Shown here in pieces: positions 34,174 through 42,821 of a stretch of DNA of 64,000 nt. Source of the stretch: Shewanella denitrificans OS217 (GTDB lineage Bacteria; Pseudomonadota; Gammaproteobacteria; Enterobacterales; Shewanellaceae); NCBI RefSeq assembly GCF_000013765.1, contig NC_007954.1, positions 3,038,001 through 3,102,000 of the forward strand, read 5' to 3'. The position numbers and the translations under genes are program-made. Numbering within the stretch: the stretch's first letter is position 1; the number at the start of each line of letters is the position of its first letter. The notes beneath the pieces are model-generated. The model was not told the origin of the DNA. It saw only the letters and a program-made list of their open reading frames with translations, and made no database searches.

Positions 34174-35130
34174 CTAGTTTTCCTCAGTGCCAGGCTGAGT
34201 ATTGGGGTTAGCTATGATTTCGTTATCGGATTCCTTCGCCTTACCTTGCTCGATAGTAATTTCAACTCGGCGATTTTGACTGCGATTCTCACTGGACTCA
34301 TTGCTCACCAATTGATCATTTGAAGCCATTCCAACGACTTTCATGCGTGTTTCATCAAAACCTGGAACACGCATAAATTCATGAGCCACAGCCACTGCAC
34401 GGGCGCTGGATAAATCCCAATTAGAACTATAAAGTTCATTACTAATGTGCATACCATCGGTATGACCGGCAACGGTAATGATCCCAGGGACGTCTTTAAG
34501 TAAACTACCTATGGAGCGGATCACCGGCTTAAACTTAGGTTGCAAGAACCCAGAACCCGAAGCGAAGGAGCCTTTCTCACGAATACGGATAATAATTTGC
34601 TGCCCCAAGGATTCAATCTCAATGGCACCATCTACTATTTCTTCGTTAAGTTGCTCCGCCATTTTCTTAACTTGTTCATTGATATTCTCTTGAGATGACG
34701 AAGATTCAGACTTTTTCGCTTCCGCAGTTTCTTGAGCCGTTGCCGACGCCTCACCGCCGCGCTGCTCCCCTTGCTGTTTTTGCACCCCACCTGCGCTATC
34801 ATCTTCACCCGCTTGATACTCTATGGTCTGCTGAGTCATCTCATTGGTTTGCTGGTTAATAATTTCTATAGGGGTAGGATCTGGGCGACCCGGCCTGAAC
34901 TCAAGGGCAATCACAGACGTTCCCTTAGGAATGTCTTTCACTTCGACTTTATTCTGTACCCCGAAAGCGTATTTCATCGAGCCCGCGATTTGCTTAAATT
35001 TCATCACATCCATTTCAGCAAAAGACAGCAGCAGCACGAAGAAACACATTAGCAGCGACATGAGATCGGCAAAAGTTGCCAGCCATAACGGCGCGCCAAC
35101 AGGAGGACATACGCACTTGGCTTGAGCCAT
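34174..35130 (-). CDS. pomB: Sodium-driven flagellar stator protein PomB
   Basis: 318 residues. CPPVGAPLWLATFADLMSLL includes the single membrane helix and the ion-binding aspartate of PomB/MotB. The stretch FKQIAGSMKYAFGVQN is typical of Vibrio/Shewanella PomB, followed by a glutamine/serine-rich linker (about 105-150). The OmpA-like peptidoglycan-binding domain is at about 170-300 (TVAGHTDGMHISNELYSS, NRRVEITI). With PomA it forms the stator that turns the polar flagellum with Na+ influx. It starts two bases after pomA. Confidence 0.94.
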   Translation of the reverse strand: MAQAKCVCPPVGAPLWLATFADLMSLLMCFFVLLLSFAEMDVMKFKQIAGSMKYAFGVQNKVEVKDIPKGTSVIALEFRPGRPDPTPIEIINQQTNEMTQQTIEYQAGEDDSAGGVQKQQGEQRGGEASATAQETAEAKKSESSSSQENINEQVKKMAEQLNEEIVDGAIEIESLGQQIIIRIREKGSFASGSGFLQPKFKPVIRSIGSLLKDVPGIITVAGHTDGMHISNELYSSNWDLSSARAVAVAHEFMRVPGFDETRMKVVGMASNDQLVSNESSENRSQNRRVEITIEQGKAKESDNEIIANPNTQPGTEEN

Positions 35131-35132
35131 AG

Positions 35133-35900
35133 TTACTCCCCGTCCGTCGTATCTACTTTACGTTTTTTCTCAGAAATATAATTTTTCAAGAAGCCTTCAA
35201 TGACCCTAGGGTTCTGCCCATCTTGAATCGCCAATACCGCATCCATAATCAGGTTACGATTCAGCATTTCTTCAGCCATGCGCAGCGACAATTTATCCGC
35301 CATAGGAATGGCGACCATGTTAGCAATCATGGCGCCATAAAGTGTCGTTAACAAGGCCACCGCCATAGAAGGCCCGATAGACTTGGGGTCATCCATGTTT
35401 GATAACATAGCCACCAAGCCCACAAGGGTACCTATCATGCCCATGGCAGGCGCCACGTCACCAAAGGCCCTAAAAATACTAATACCCGTTTTATGACGCT
35501 CTTCAGTAAGCGCTATGTCTTTCTCTAAGGCGGCGCGAACCACTTCACCGTCATGGCCATCCACTAGCATATCCACGGCTTTTTGCATAAAGCTGTTAGT
35601 GATTTGCGCTTCTTCTAACGCGAGAAAGCCGCCTTTTCGAGCCGCATCGGCCATATTTACCGACTGCTCAATAAGCTCTTCTGGCTTATCAATTTTAAAC
35701 ATAAAGGCTTTGAGACCAATGCTCACAGCGCCAAAAAATTGCTTGAGGTTGAATTTCATCATTACCACAAACACGGAACCTGCGACCACAATGAGCACCG
35801 ACGCGACGTCGATGAATAAACCAACACCACCACTGGTGGCCATGGCACCAACGATAAATCCAAAAGCACCTATAATGCCGATCAGCGTTCCTAAATCCAC
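35133..35900 (-). CDS. pomA: Sodium-driven flagellar stator protein PomA
   Basis: 255 residues with four membrane helices. The conserved cytoplasmic loop (ADAARKGGFLALEE, DIALTEERHKTG) interacts with the rotor, and helices 3-4 carry FGDVAPAMGMIGTLVGLVAM and AVALLTTLYGAMIANM. The match to Vibrio PomA is close. The start is GTG at 35900 with GAGGAG upstream. The operon pomAB is divergent from xseB. I see no clear sigma-28 or sigma-54 promoter. Confidence 0.94.
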   Translation of the reverse strand: MDLGTLIGIIGAFGFIVGAMATSGGVGLFIDVASVLIVVAGSVFVVMMKFNLKQFFGAVSIGLKAFMFKIDKPEELIEQSVNMADAARKGGFLALEEAQITNSFMQKAVDMLVDGHDGEVVRAALEKDIALTEERHKTGISIFRAFGDVAPAMGMIGTLVGLVAMLSNMDDPKSIGPSMAVALLTTLYGAMIANMVAIPMADKLSLRMAEEMLNRNLIMDAVLAIQDGQNPRVIEGFLKNYISEKKRKVDTTDGE

Positions 35901-36313
35901 AATTACTCCTCAACTGCAGTCTCTATGGCCTGCATCCGGGTTATCCCAAAAAAGCGTTAAGGCAAATTTCTCTCTGTGTGTTTATCTTCCACAGTTAAAA
36001 CCTGCTTATTATTTCTAATCTATTTCAACGAAAGGGTTAACGACAACACAAGTTAACTAACAGTGTAACCTTAGTTAGTAATCGCGCCCAGTATTTCATT
36101 ATTTTACCCCCTGAAATACTTCATTTTTTGTGGCATTGATTCGCATTTAGCTCTCTCTATATCGGTCAAAGCTAAAGCAAGTTTAGTTCGATTTTATTTT
36201 TCTCAACAAATTTCCTTCATTGGCTCCAATTTTGAACAAATATAGCACGACTCTATTTGACCCATGGGCCGCCCTGATATACCTTGTCAGCGGATAAAAG
36301 AAAGGATGAAAAC
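35901..36313. other. Divergent intergenic region between pomA and xseB
   Basis: About 410 bases that should contain the promoters of both operons. The T-rich stretch near 36180-36215 and the region before 36000 are AT-rich. There is no long hairpin, repeat or convincing small gene. I cannot place a -10/-35 pair with confidence. Confidence 0.5.
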
Positions 36314-36550
36314 GTGGCTAAAAAACCTGAAAATCTCAGCTTCGAAGCATCGCTTGGCGAACTTGAACAGATAGTAATCCAACTTGAGCAAGGTGATGTT
36401 TCCCTTGATGATGCGCTAAAACAATTTGAACGTGGTATCAATCTGGTTCGACAAAGTCAGGCGAAGCTGGAACAAGCACAACAAAAAGTTTCTATTTTGC
36501 TCAATGAAGGCGACACAGAACTCAGCCAGTTTAATGTTGAAGGTGATTAA
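36314..36550 (+). CDS. xseB: Exodeoxyribonuclease VII small subunit
   Basis: 78 residues, close to the E. coli 80. FEASLGELEQIVIQLEQGDV and DALKQFERGINLVRQSQAKL are diagnostic. With XseA it forms exonuclease VII, which degrades single-stranded DNA. The start is GTG at 36314 with AAGGA eight bases upstream, which fits the family start (MAKK type); a TTG 30 bases earlier is weaker. The stop codon directly adjoins the ispA start, so it is the first gene of the xseB-ispA-dxs operon. Confidence 0.93.
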   Translation: MAKKPENLSFEASLGELEQIVIQLEQGDVSLDDALKQFERGINLVRQSQAKLEQAQQKVSILLNEGDTELSQFNVEGD

Positions 36551-37432
36551 GTGTTAGCCCAAGCGATTGAACTATATCAGCAAAGAGTCGATATCGTACT
36601 CAAGAATAAGCTCGAGCAACTTGACGACTGCGCCCCTGAATTGAAAGATGCCATGACCTACGGCGCCCTCATGGGTGGCAAACGTATCAGGCCTTTTTTG
36701 GTTTATGCCATAGGTCAAATGCTCAAGGTCCCGCTTGAAAAACTGGACAATGCCGCCGCCGCCATCGAATGCATTCACGCCTATTCACTTATCCATGATG
36801 ATTTACCCGCCATGGATGATGATGATTTAAGGCGCGGTAAACCAACCGTACATATTGCGTTCAATGAAGCTCAAGCCATTCTTGCTGGCGATGCGCTGCA
36901 ATCACTGGCCTTTGAGCTCATGACAGAGAGTCAAGCAGACACTAGCCCTACTCAACAACTGCACATGGTTAAAGTCTTAGCCAAGGCCGCGGGCTATCAA
37001 GGCATGTGCGGCGGGCAAGCCATAGATTTAGCCGCCACCAATAAAGCCATAGATTTAGCCCAACTCACCCAACTGCATAATAAAAAAACAGGCGCGTTAA
37101 TAAGCTGCGCCGTGGAGTTGGCCATTATTCTAGCCGATGCAAGTCCTGTGGAACGAGCTCATCTAGCCCAGTTTTCCCATGCCTTAGGGTTAGCATTTCA
37201 AGTACAAGATGACATTTTAGATGTCACTGTATCGACTCAAGAATTAGGCAAGCCCCAAGGCAGCGATGAGCAAGCCAATAAAAGCACCTTTCCTAAATTA
37301 TTAGGATTAGCCGCAGCGCAAGCTCAGGCGACAGAACTTGTCCAACAGGCACTATCAGCGCTGGAAGAATTACCTTACAATACCCAGTTAATTGCAGACT
37401 TCGCCAGATACATCATTACGCGAAGATTATAA
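36551..37432 (+). CDS. ispA: Farnesyl diphosphate synthase (geranyltranstransferase)
   Basis: 293 residues. The first aspartate-rich motif is LIHDDLPAMDDDDLRRG, the second is FQVQDDILD. GGKRIRPFLVYAIG and the CGGQAIDL stretch are typical. It joins isopentenyl diphosphate to dimethylallyl/geranyl diphosphate to make farnesyl diphosphate for quinone and undecaprenyl synthesis. The start is GTG, directly after the xseB stop. dxs follows 19 bases later, so the operon couples the first enzyme of the MEP pathway with a downstream prenyl synthase. Confidence 0.95.
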   Translation: MLAQAIELYQQRVDIVLKNKLEQLDDCAPELKDAMTYGALMGGKRIRPFLVYAIGQMLKVPLEKLDNAAAAIECIHAYSLIHDDLPAMDDDDLRRGKPTVHIAFNEAQAILAGDALQSLAFELMTESQADTSPTQQLHMVKVLAKAAGYQGMCGGQAIDLAATNKAIDLAQLTQLHNKKTGALISCAVELAIILADASPVERAHLAQFSHALGLAFQVQDDILDVTVSTQELGKPQGSDEQANKSTFPKLLGLAAAQAQATELVQQALSALEELPYNTQLIADFARYIITRRL

Positions 37433-37451
37433 AAGAGCTAACATACCTGCC

Positions 37452-39320
37452 ATGAGTTTTGACATATCTAAATTTCCAGTATTGGCTAAGGCCAATACTC
37501 CTGAAGACTTAAGAAAGCTGCCTCAAAACATGCTTTCTCAAGTCTCGACTGAATTACGTCAATTTTTACTCCAGTCTGTGGGTAATTCAAGTGGACACTT
37601 TGCCTCTGGCTTAGGAACAGTCGAACTCACCGTTGCCTTGCATTATGTCTACAATACTCCGTTTGACCGCTTGATTTGGGATGTGGGCCATCAGGCCTAT
37701 CCCCATAAAATTATGACCGGCAGACGGGATGAAATGCACACCATAAGACAAAAAAATGGCCTGCATCCTTTTCCATGGCGTGAAGAAAGTGAGTACGACA
37801 CCTTCAGTGTCGGTCATTCTGGCACCTCAGTCAGTGCCGCCTTAGGCATGGCCATAGCAGCAGATAAAGAAGCGGCGGGCCGCAAAGTGGTTGCCGTTAT
37901 TGGTGATGGCGCCATGACAGGCGGCATGGTGTTTGAAGCCATGAACCACGCTGGTGACTTACATAAAGACATGTTAGTGGTGCTCAATGACAATGAAATG
38001 TCAATTTCAGAAAACGTTGGTGCTCTGAACAATCACCTCGCTCAGCTGATGTCAGGCAGGTTGTACACCACAATACGTGAAGGCAGTAAAAAAGTCTTAC
38101 AAGGCATGCCTGTCATCAAAGAAATGGCCAAGCGTACCGAAGAACACCTTAAAGGCATGGTTGTCCCTGGCACCTTGTTTGAAGAATTGGGATTTAACTA
38201 TATTGGCCCAATCGATGGCCATGATGTGGATGCCTTAGTGGAAACCATGCGTAATATGCGCAGCCTTAAAGGCCCACAAATCCTGCACATTATGACCAAG
38301 AAAGGTCGCGGCTATGAGCCAGCGGAGAAAGATCCCATCGGCTGGCATGCTGTGCCAAAATTTGACCCAGATCAGTTTAAAAAACCCGCAACCAAGCCAG
38401 GTTTACCGACGTTTTCTCAGGTGTTTGGTAAATGGTTATGTGATGTTGCTGCCCAAGATGACAAGCTGCTTGCCATTACCCCAGCCATGCGCGAAGGCTC
38501 AGGTATGGTGGAGTTTTCCCAGCGTTTTCCTGAGCAATATTTCGATGCGGCCATCGCAGAGCAGCATGCGGTAACCTTAGCGGCAGGCTTTGCCTGTGAA
38601 GGCTTTAAAAGCGTGGTGGCAATTTATTCAACCTTCTTGCAGCGCGGTTACGATCAGCTCATTCATGATGTAGCGCTGCAGCGTTTACCTGTGCTATTTG
38701 CCATAGATCGCGGCGGCATAGTTGGCGCCGATGGGGCCACTCATCAAGGTGCATTCGATTTAAGCTTTATGCGCTGCATTCCCAATTTAGTCATCATGGC
38801 GCCAGCCGATGAAAATGAATGCCGTCAGATGCTGTACACTGGCTATCGTTATCAAGATGGGCCGACAGCGGTGCGCTATCCAAGGGGCTTTGCCACTGGG
38901 GCTGAACAAATTGAACAAATGACCGCCCTTCCTATAGGAAAAGGTCGCGTCTGTCGTCAAGGAAAGAAGATTGCCATCTTAAACTTTGGCACCACCTTAG
39001 CGTCTGCCTTAGAGGTTGCCGAGCAGCTCGATGCCAGCGTCGCCGACATGCGTTTTATCAAACCTTTGGATGTGGATTTATTGCATACTTTGGCGCTTGA
39101 GCATGATGTGATTGTCACCATTGAAGAAAATGCCATTATGGGCGGCGCAGGCTCTGGGGTAATCGAGGCCTTGCATAAGCTTAAAATCTGCAAACCTGTG
39201 CTACAAATTGGTTTGCCGGATGAATTTATTAAGCACGGCGCACCGGATGAAATCATCGCTGAACTCAGGTTAGATTCGAAAGGTATCCTCGCTCAGATCC
39301 AAGAGTACTTGAGTGAATAG
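37452..39320 (+). CDS. dxs: 1-deoxy-D-xylulose-5-phosphate synthase
   Basis: 622 residues (E. coli has 620). The thiamine diphosphate motif is GDGAMTGGMVFEAMN; the catalytic and pyrimidine-domain features GHSGTSVSAALG and DRGGIVGADGATHQG are present, as is the C-terminal transketolase domain. It condenses pyruvate and glyceraldehyde-3-phosphate, the first step of the MEP isoprenoid route; the product also feeds thiamine and pyridoxal synthesis. ATG 37452 fits the family start MSFDISKFPVLAKANTPEDL. It ends at a bidirectional terminator. Confidence 0.97.
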   Translation: MSFDISKFPVLAKANTPEDLRKLPQNMLSQVSTELRQFLLQSVGNSSGHFASGLGTVELTVALHYVYNTPFDRLIWDVGHQAYPHKIMTGRRDEMHTIRQKNGLHPFPWREESEYDTFSVGHSGTSVSAALGMAIAADKEAAGRKVVAVIGDGAMTGGMVFEAMNHAGDLHKDMLVVLNDNEMSISENVGALNNHLAQLMSGRLYTTIREGSKKVLQGMPVIKEMAKRTEEHLKGMVVPGTLFEELGFNYIGPIDGHDVDALVETMRNMRSLKGPQILHIMTKKGRGYEPAEKDPIGWHAVPKFDPDQFKKPATKPGLPTFSQVFGKWLCDVAAQDDKLLAITPAMREGSGMVEFSQRFPEQYFDAAIAEQHAVTLAAGFACEGFKSVVAIYSTFLQRGYDQLIHDVALQRLPVLFAIDRGGIVGADGATHQGAFDLSFMRCIPNLVIMAPADENECRQMLYTGYRYQDGPTAVRYPRGFATGAEQIEQMTALPIGKGRVCRQGKKIAILNFGTTLASALEVAEQLDASVADMRFIKPLDVDLLHTLALEHDVIVTIEENAIMGGAGSGVIEALHKLKICKPVLQIGLPDEFIKHGAPDEIIAELRLDSKGILAQIQEYLSE

Positions 39321-39380
39321 ACTGGCTTAATAAATCTAATGGTAAATTTTCCCAATTGAAATTTACCTAAATCAAGACAC

Positions 39381-39411
39381 AAAAAAAGGACTGAAAATTC
39401 AGTCCTTTTTT
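39381..39411. terminator. Bidirectional terminator between dxs and grpE
   Basis: AAAGGACTGA and TCAGTCCTTT around AAAT, with runs of A/T on both sides, ends the two converging genes. Confidence 0.93.
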
Positions 39412-39460
39412 ATTACCACAACCTTTGTTGCTACAAGCTTACTTGCTGCTTCGCAAAAGG

Positions 39461-40066
39461 TTAAGCTTCGATATCGACGCTTGGTCCACCTTGAGACACC
39501 ATGACCATGGCTGGGCGCAATAGGCGATCATTGAGCAAATAGCCCTTTTGCATCACCATCATGACAGTATTGGCAGGGAAATCAGGGCTTGGCTGCATGC
39601 CAATGGCTTGATGGTGATCGGGGTTAAAAGTCTCACCCTGTGGGTTGACTTGCTTAACACCAAATTTCTCAACCGAAGTTAAGAAGCCTTTCATTGTCAG
39701 CTCAACCCCTTCATAGATAGCCTTAGTAGCTTCATCTTCAGGGTTAGTGCCTTGCAGTGCGCGCTCCATGTTATCGATAACAGGCAGCAACTCGTTAGCA
39801 AATTTCTCGAGGGCAAACTTGCGGGCTTGCTCTACGTCCTTGGCGGCGCGAGTACGAATGTTTTGAGTTTCAGCAGCGGCGCGCATCTCAACATCTTTAC
39901 GCTCGGCTAAGGCCGCTTGTGATTCAGCCAAAAGCTGCTCCAACTCTTCTACGCGGAAATTTGCCTGGGTTAACTCGTCCATTAAGCTTGCCTCGTCTTG
40001 GGCAACCTCTTGAGTTAAGGCTTCATCGATTGGGGCTTGATCTTGGTTTGTTGGCTCTGTGCTCAT
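39461..40066 (-). CDS. grpE: Nucleotide exchange factor GrpE
   Basis: 201 residues. An acidic, disordered N-terminus is followed by a long coiled-coil helix (about 45-95: ELTQANFRVEELEQLLAESQ), then the beta-wing head domain with the signature FNPDHHQAIGMQPSPDFPANTV. GrpE releases ADP from DnaK. ATG 40066 has GGAG seven bases upstream; the longer frame to 40111 would run into the heat-shock promoter region. A near-consensus sigma-32 promoter stands about 50 bases upstream. Confidence 0.96.
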   Translation of the reverse strand: MSTEPTNQDQAPIDEALTQEVAQDEASLMDELTQANFRVEELEQLLAESQAALAERKDVEMRAAAETQNIRTRAAKDVEQARKFALEKFANELLPVIDNMERALQGTNPEDEATKAIYEGVELTMKGFLTSVEKFGVKQVNPQGETFNPDHHQAIGMQPSPDFPANTVMMVMQKGYLLNDRLLRPAMVMVSQGGPSVDIEA

Positions 40067-40111
40067 TTTCACTCCAGCTAAAAATGCTTTGTTTCTGAAT
40101 GCTATGGGCAT

Positions 40112-40140
40112 ATTATGGGGATCAATTCTGACGTTTCAAG
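40112..40140 (-). promoter_or_regulatory. Heat-shock (sigma-32) promoter of grpE
   Basis: On the minus strand CTTGAAA (40140-40134), a 13-base spacer, then CCCCATAAT (40120-40112). This equals the RpoH consensus CTTGAAA-N13-CCCCATNT closely. The predicted transcript starts about 40 bases before the grpE ATG. It lies inside the region just upstream of the nadK start. Confidence 0.9.
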
Positions 40141-40165
40141 GCCTAGAGCTAGATCAACTCCTAAT

Positions 40166-41044
40166 ATGAGCAAAAAATTTCAGACAATTGGCCTAATAGG
40201 CAAACCCCATCATCAGGGGACCAATCAAACCATAGAAAAGTTACACCTGTGGTTAACGGCGCAAGGTTACACTGTGCTGGTTGAAGAGCGGGTGTCTGCT
40301 GAATTGGAAATTGAGTTTCAGGCAGTGGATTTGGTGGAAATAGGTGAACGTTGCGACTTAGCCATAGTGGTCGGCGGTGATGGCAATATGCTTGGCGCTG
40401 CCCGAGTATTAGCCCGTTATGATGTGGCGGTAATTGGGGTCAACCGTGGTAATTTAGGCTTTTTAACTGATTTACCTCCAGATGGCTTTGAGACCCAATT
40501 AGCCCAAGTCCTCGGCGGAGAGTTTGAAACCGAACACAGATTTTTGCTCGAAGCCGAAGTCCATCGTCATGGCATGATAAAGGCCAGCAACACTGCGGTA
40601 AATGAAGCCGTGCTCCACCCTGGTAAAATTGCCCATATGATCCAATTTGAGGTCTATATTGATGAGCAATTTATGTACAGCCAAAGGGCCGATGGCATGA
40701 TAGTCTCAACCCCTACCGGCTCTACGGCTTATTCCCTATCTGCTGGCGGCGCCATTTTAACGCCAAATTTACAAGCGCTTATTCTTGTCCCCATGTTTCC
40801 CCATACGCTTTCTTGCCGCCCAATCGTGGTCGATGCTTGCAGTACAATAAAACTCGTGGTGTCCCCCGATAACGGTGAAAATTTAGAAGTCAGCTGTGAT
40901 GGCCATGTCCACTTATCTGTATTGCCTGGGGATGAAATCATCATACGCCGCAGTCAACAACGGCTTATGCTTATCCACCCTAAGGGGCATAATTATTTTC
41001 ACGTCCTCAGAAACAAGCTAGGTTGGGGCAGCAAATTGTTTTAG
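40166..41044 (+). CDS. nadK: NAD kinase
   Basis: 292 residues, as in E. coli. The GGDGNMLGAAR motif, the NRGNLGFLTD stretch and the GSTAYSLSAGG loop are those of bacterial NAD kinases. It phosphorylates NAD to NADP with ATP. ATG 40166 gives the family start MSKKFQTIGLIG. An upstream in-frame ATG at 40115 overlaps the divergent heat-shock promoter of grpE and would add 17 atypical residues. The two genes thus share about 100 bases. Confidence 0.95.
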   Translation: MSKKFQTIGLIGKPHHQGTNQTIEKLHLWLTAQGYTVLVEERVSAELEIEFQAVDLVEIGERCDLAIVVGGDGNMLGAARVLARYDVAVIGVNRGNLGFLTDLPPDGFETQLAQVLGGEFETEHRFLLEAEVHRHGMIKASNTAVNEAVLHPGKIAHMIQFEVYIDEQFMYSQRADGMIVSTPTGSTAYSLSAGGAILTPNLQALILVPMFPHTLSCRPIVVDACSTIKLVVSPDNGENLEVSCDGHVHLSVLPGDEIIIRRSQQRLMLIHPKGHNYFHVLRNKLGWGSKLF

Positions 41045-41142
41045 CGTCATCTTTGCTGCATGTTAGCCTAACTGAGCGCTAAGATAGGCTTGAGTGTTGA
41101 ATCGATTAACATCGACAAGACGCGATTTAATTTGAGGTGCTC

Positions 41143-42816
41143 ATGTCCTTTCTTCAAATACTGGCAAGCTTAACTCCTGTCATCAGTGTACTGATATTTT
41201 TGGTATTGATGCGCCTGTCTGCCGCGAAAGCCATGCCACTCTCCATGCTGATGACAGGCCTTAGTGCTTATTTTATTTGGGAAATGGATGCGCTAATGCT
41301 ATCGGCTTCAGTGGTCGAAGGCTTACTGGCGGCGCTTACTCCATTGAGCATCATATTTGGTGCTGTGCTGTTACTCAACACCTTAAAGCACGCTGGAGCC
41401 ATGGACACCATACGCTCAGGCTTTACTCAGATAAGTAGTGACGCCAGAGTGCAAGTCATCATAATTTGTTGGTTATTTGGATCCTTTATCGAAGGCTCAG
41501 CAGGCTTTGGTACCCCAGCCGCCATTGGCGCGCCATTGCTCCTGCTTTTAGGTGTACCTCCAATTGCCGCGGCCGTTGTCGCCCTCATTGCAGATTCAAC
41601 CTCAGTCTCGTTTGGTGCCATAGGCTTACCCATACTCTTTGGCATGGAGCAAGGACTGATGGGGGTTGATGGCAGTATGGCCGCCGAACAAATCAGCTTA
41701 CATGGCGGCAATTTTGCCAATTATGCTCAATACATTGCCATGCATATCATCAGCATAGATTTGCTTACTGGTAGCCTGATGCCCTTGTTGCTGTCTTGTC
41801 TGCTAACCGGTTTTTTCGGCAGAAATCACTCATTCAAAGAAGGCCTATCTATTTGGAAATTTGCCTTGTTTTCAGGGTTTGCTTTCACTGTGCCAGCCTG
41901 GAGCATTAATTATCTCGCTGGACCTGAATTCCCTTCTGTGATTGGTGCGCTTATGGGCATGGCTTTAGTCATTCCCGTGGCGAAAAAAGGCTGGCTATTA
42001 CCAAAAACACCTTGGCATGACTTTGCCGTTAACCCTGAGCAAACAGAACTCAACCTGATAAGCGCCTCATCGACATCGCAGTCACTATCTAATACTAAGC
42101 CGATATCGCAACTCGCCGCTTGGTCGCCTTACCTAGTCATGGCGTTACTCTTAGTCTTATCCCGCACCTTGATGCCACTTAAGGCGTGGCTGTCGAGTTT
42201 TACCCTTAGCTGGCAAGGCATATTGGGCACTGAGCTTAGCACTAGCTTCGCCACCTTATACGCACCTGGGGCATTTTTTGTGCTGGTTTGTTTAATGAGT
42301 GTTTGGTTGTTTTCCATGAAGGCCAAAGCAATCAATATGGCCATAACTGACTCTTTGAGAGCCATGTTACCGACGTTAATCGCCTTAGGCGCCAGTGTGC
42401 CCATGGTGAAAATATTTTTAAACTCAGGGGCTAACCACGCAAATCTGCAATCCATGCCCATCGCTTTAGCGGATTTACTGGCGCAAACCATGGGTGGAGT
42501 TTGGGCGTGGTTTTCGCCCATAGTGGGGATTTTCGGTGCGTTTTTATCCGGCTCTGCGACCTTTTCCAATATGATGTTTGCCAGTTTGCAATATTCGGTG
42601 GCCGAACGCATCGGCATGAGTCCTACCCTTGCTCTAGCGCTACAGGGCATAGGCTCAAATGCGGGCAATATGATGTGCGTAATGAATGTTGTCGCCGCAG
42701 CCACTGTGGTCGGTATGGCGGAAAAAGAAGCCGATATTATTCGAAAAACCATGCCGGTAGCATTAGCTTATGCCCTCATCGCAGGCACAGTCGCCGCTAT
42801 TTGGGGCGGCTACTAG
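41143..42816 (+). CDS. lctP: L-lactate permease (LctP/LldP family)
   Basis: About 557 residues with some 12-14 hydrophobic helices. LIFGAVLLLNTLKHAGAM, SFIEGSAGFGTPAAIGAPLL and, in the second half, GSATFSNMMFASLQ are the family's repeated re-entrant motifs. It imports lactate (and possibly glycolate) with protons. Lactate is a main carbon source of Shewanella. ATG 41143 has GAGGTG upstream. No lactate dehydrogenase gene adjoins it here. Confidence 0.9.
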   Translation: MSFLQILASLTPVISVLIFLVLMRLSAAKAMPLSMLMTGLSAYFIWEMDALMLSASVVEGLLAALTPLSIIFGAVLLLNTLKHAGAMDTIRSGFTQISSDARVQVIIICWLFGSFIEGSAGFGTPAAIGAPLLLLLGVPPIAAAVVALIADSTSVSFGAIGLPILFGMEQGLMGVDGSMAAEQISLHGGNFANYAQYIAMHIISIDLLTGSLMPLLLSCLLTGFFGRNHSFKEGLSIWKFALFSGFAFTVPAWSINYLAGPEFPSVIGALMGMALVIPVAKKGWLLPKTPWHDFAVNPEQTELNLISASSTSQSLSNTKPISQLAAWSPYLVMALLLVLSRTLMPLKAWLSSFTLSWQGILGTELSTSFATLYAPGAFFVLVCLMSVWLFSMKAKAINMAITDSLRAMLPTLIALGASVPMVKIFLNSGANHANLQSMPIALADLLAQTMGGVWAWFSPIVGIFGAFLSGSATFSNMMFASLQYSVAERIGMSPTLALALQGIGSNAGNMMCVMNVVAAATVVGMAEKEADIIRKTMPVALAYALIAGTVAAIWGGY

Positions 42817-42821
42817 ACGCG

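Noticed and set aside
42129..42752. 207-codon minus-strand frame opposite the lactate permease
   Set aside because: The plus strand clearly codes for the permease; the other frame lacks a ribosome site and has skewed composition.
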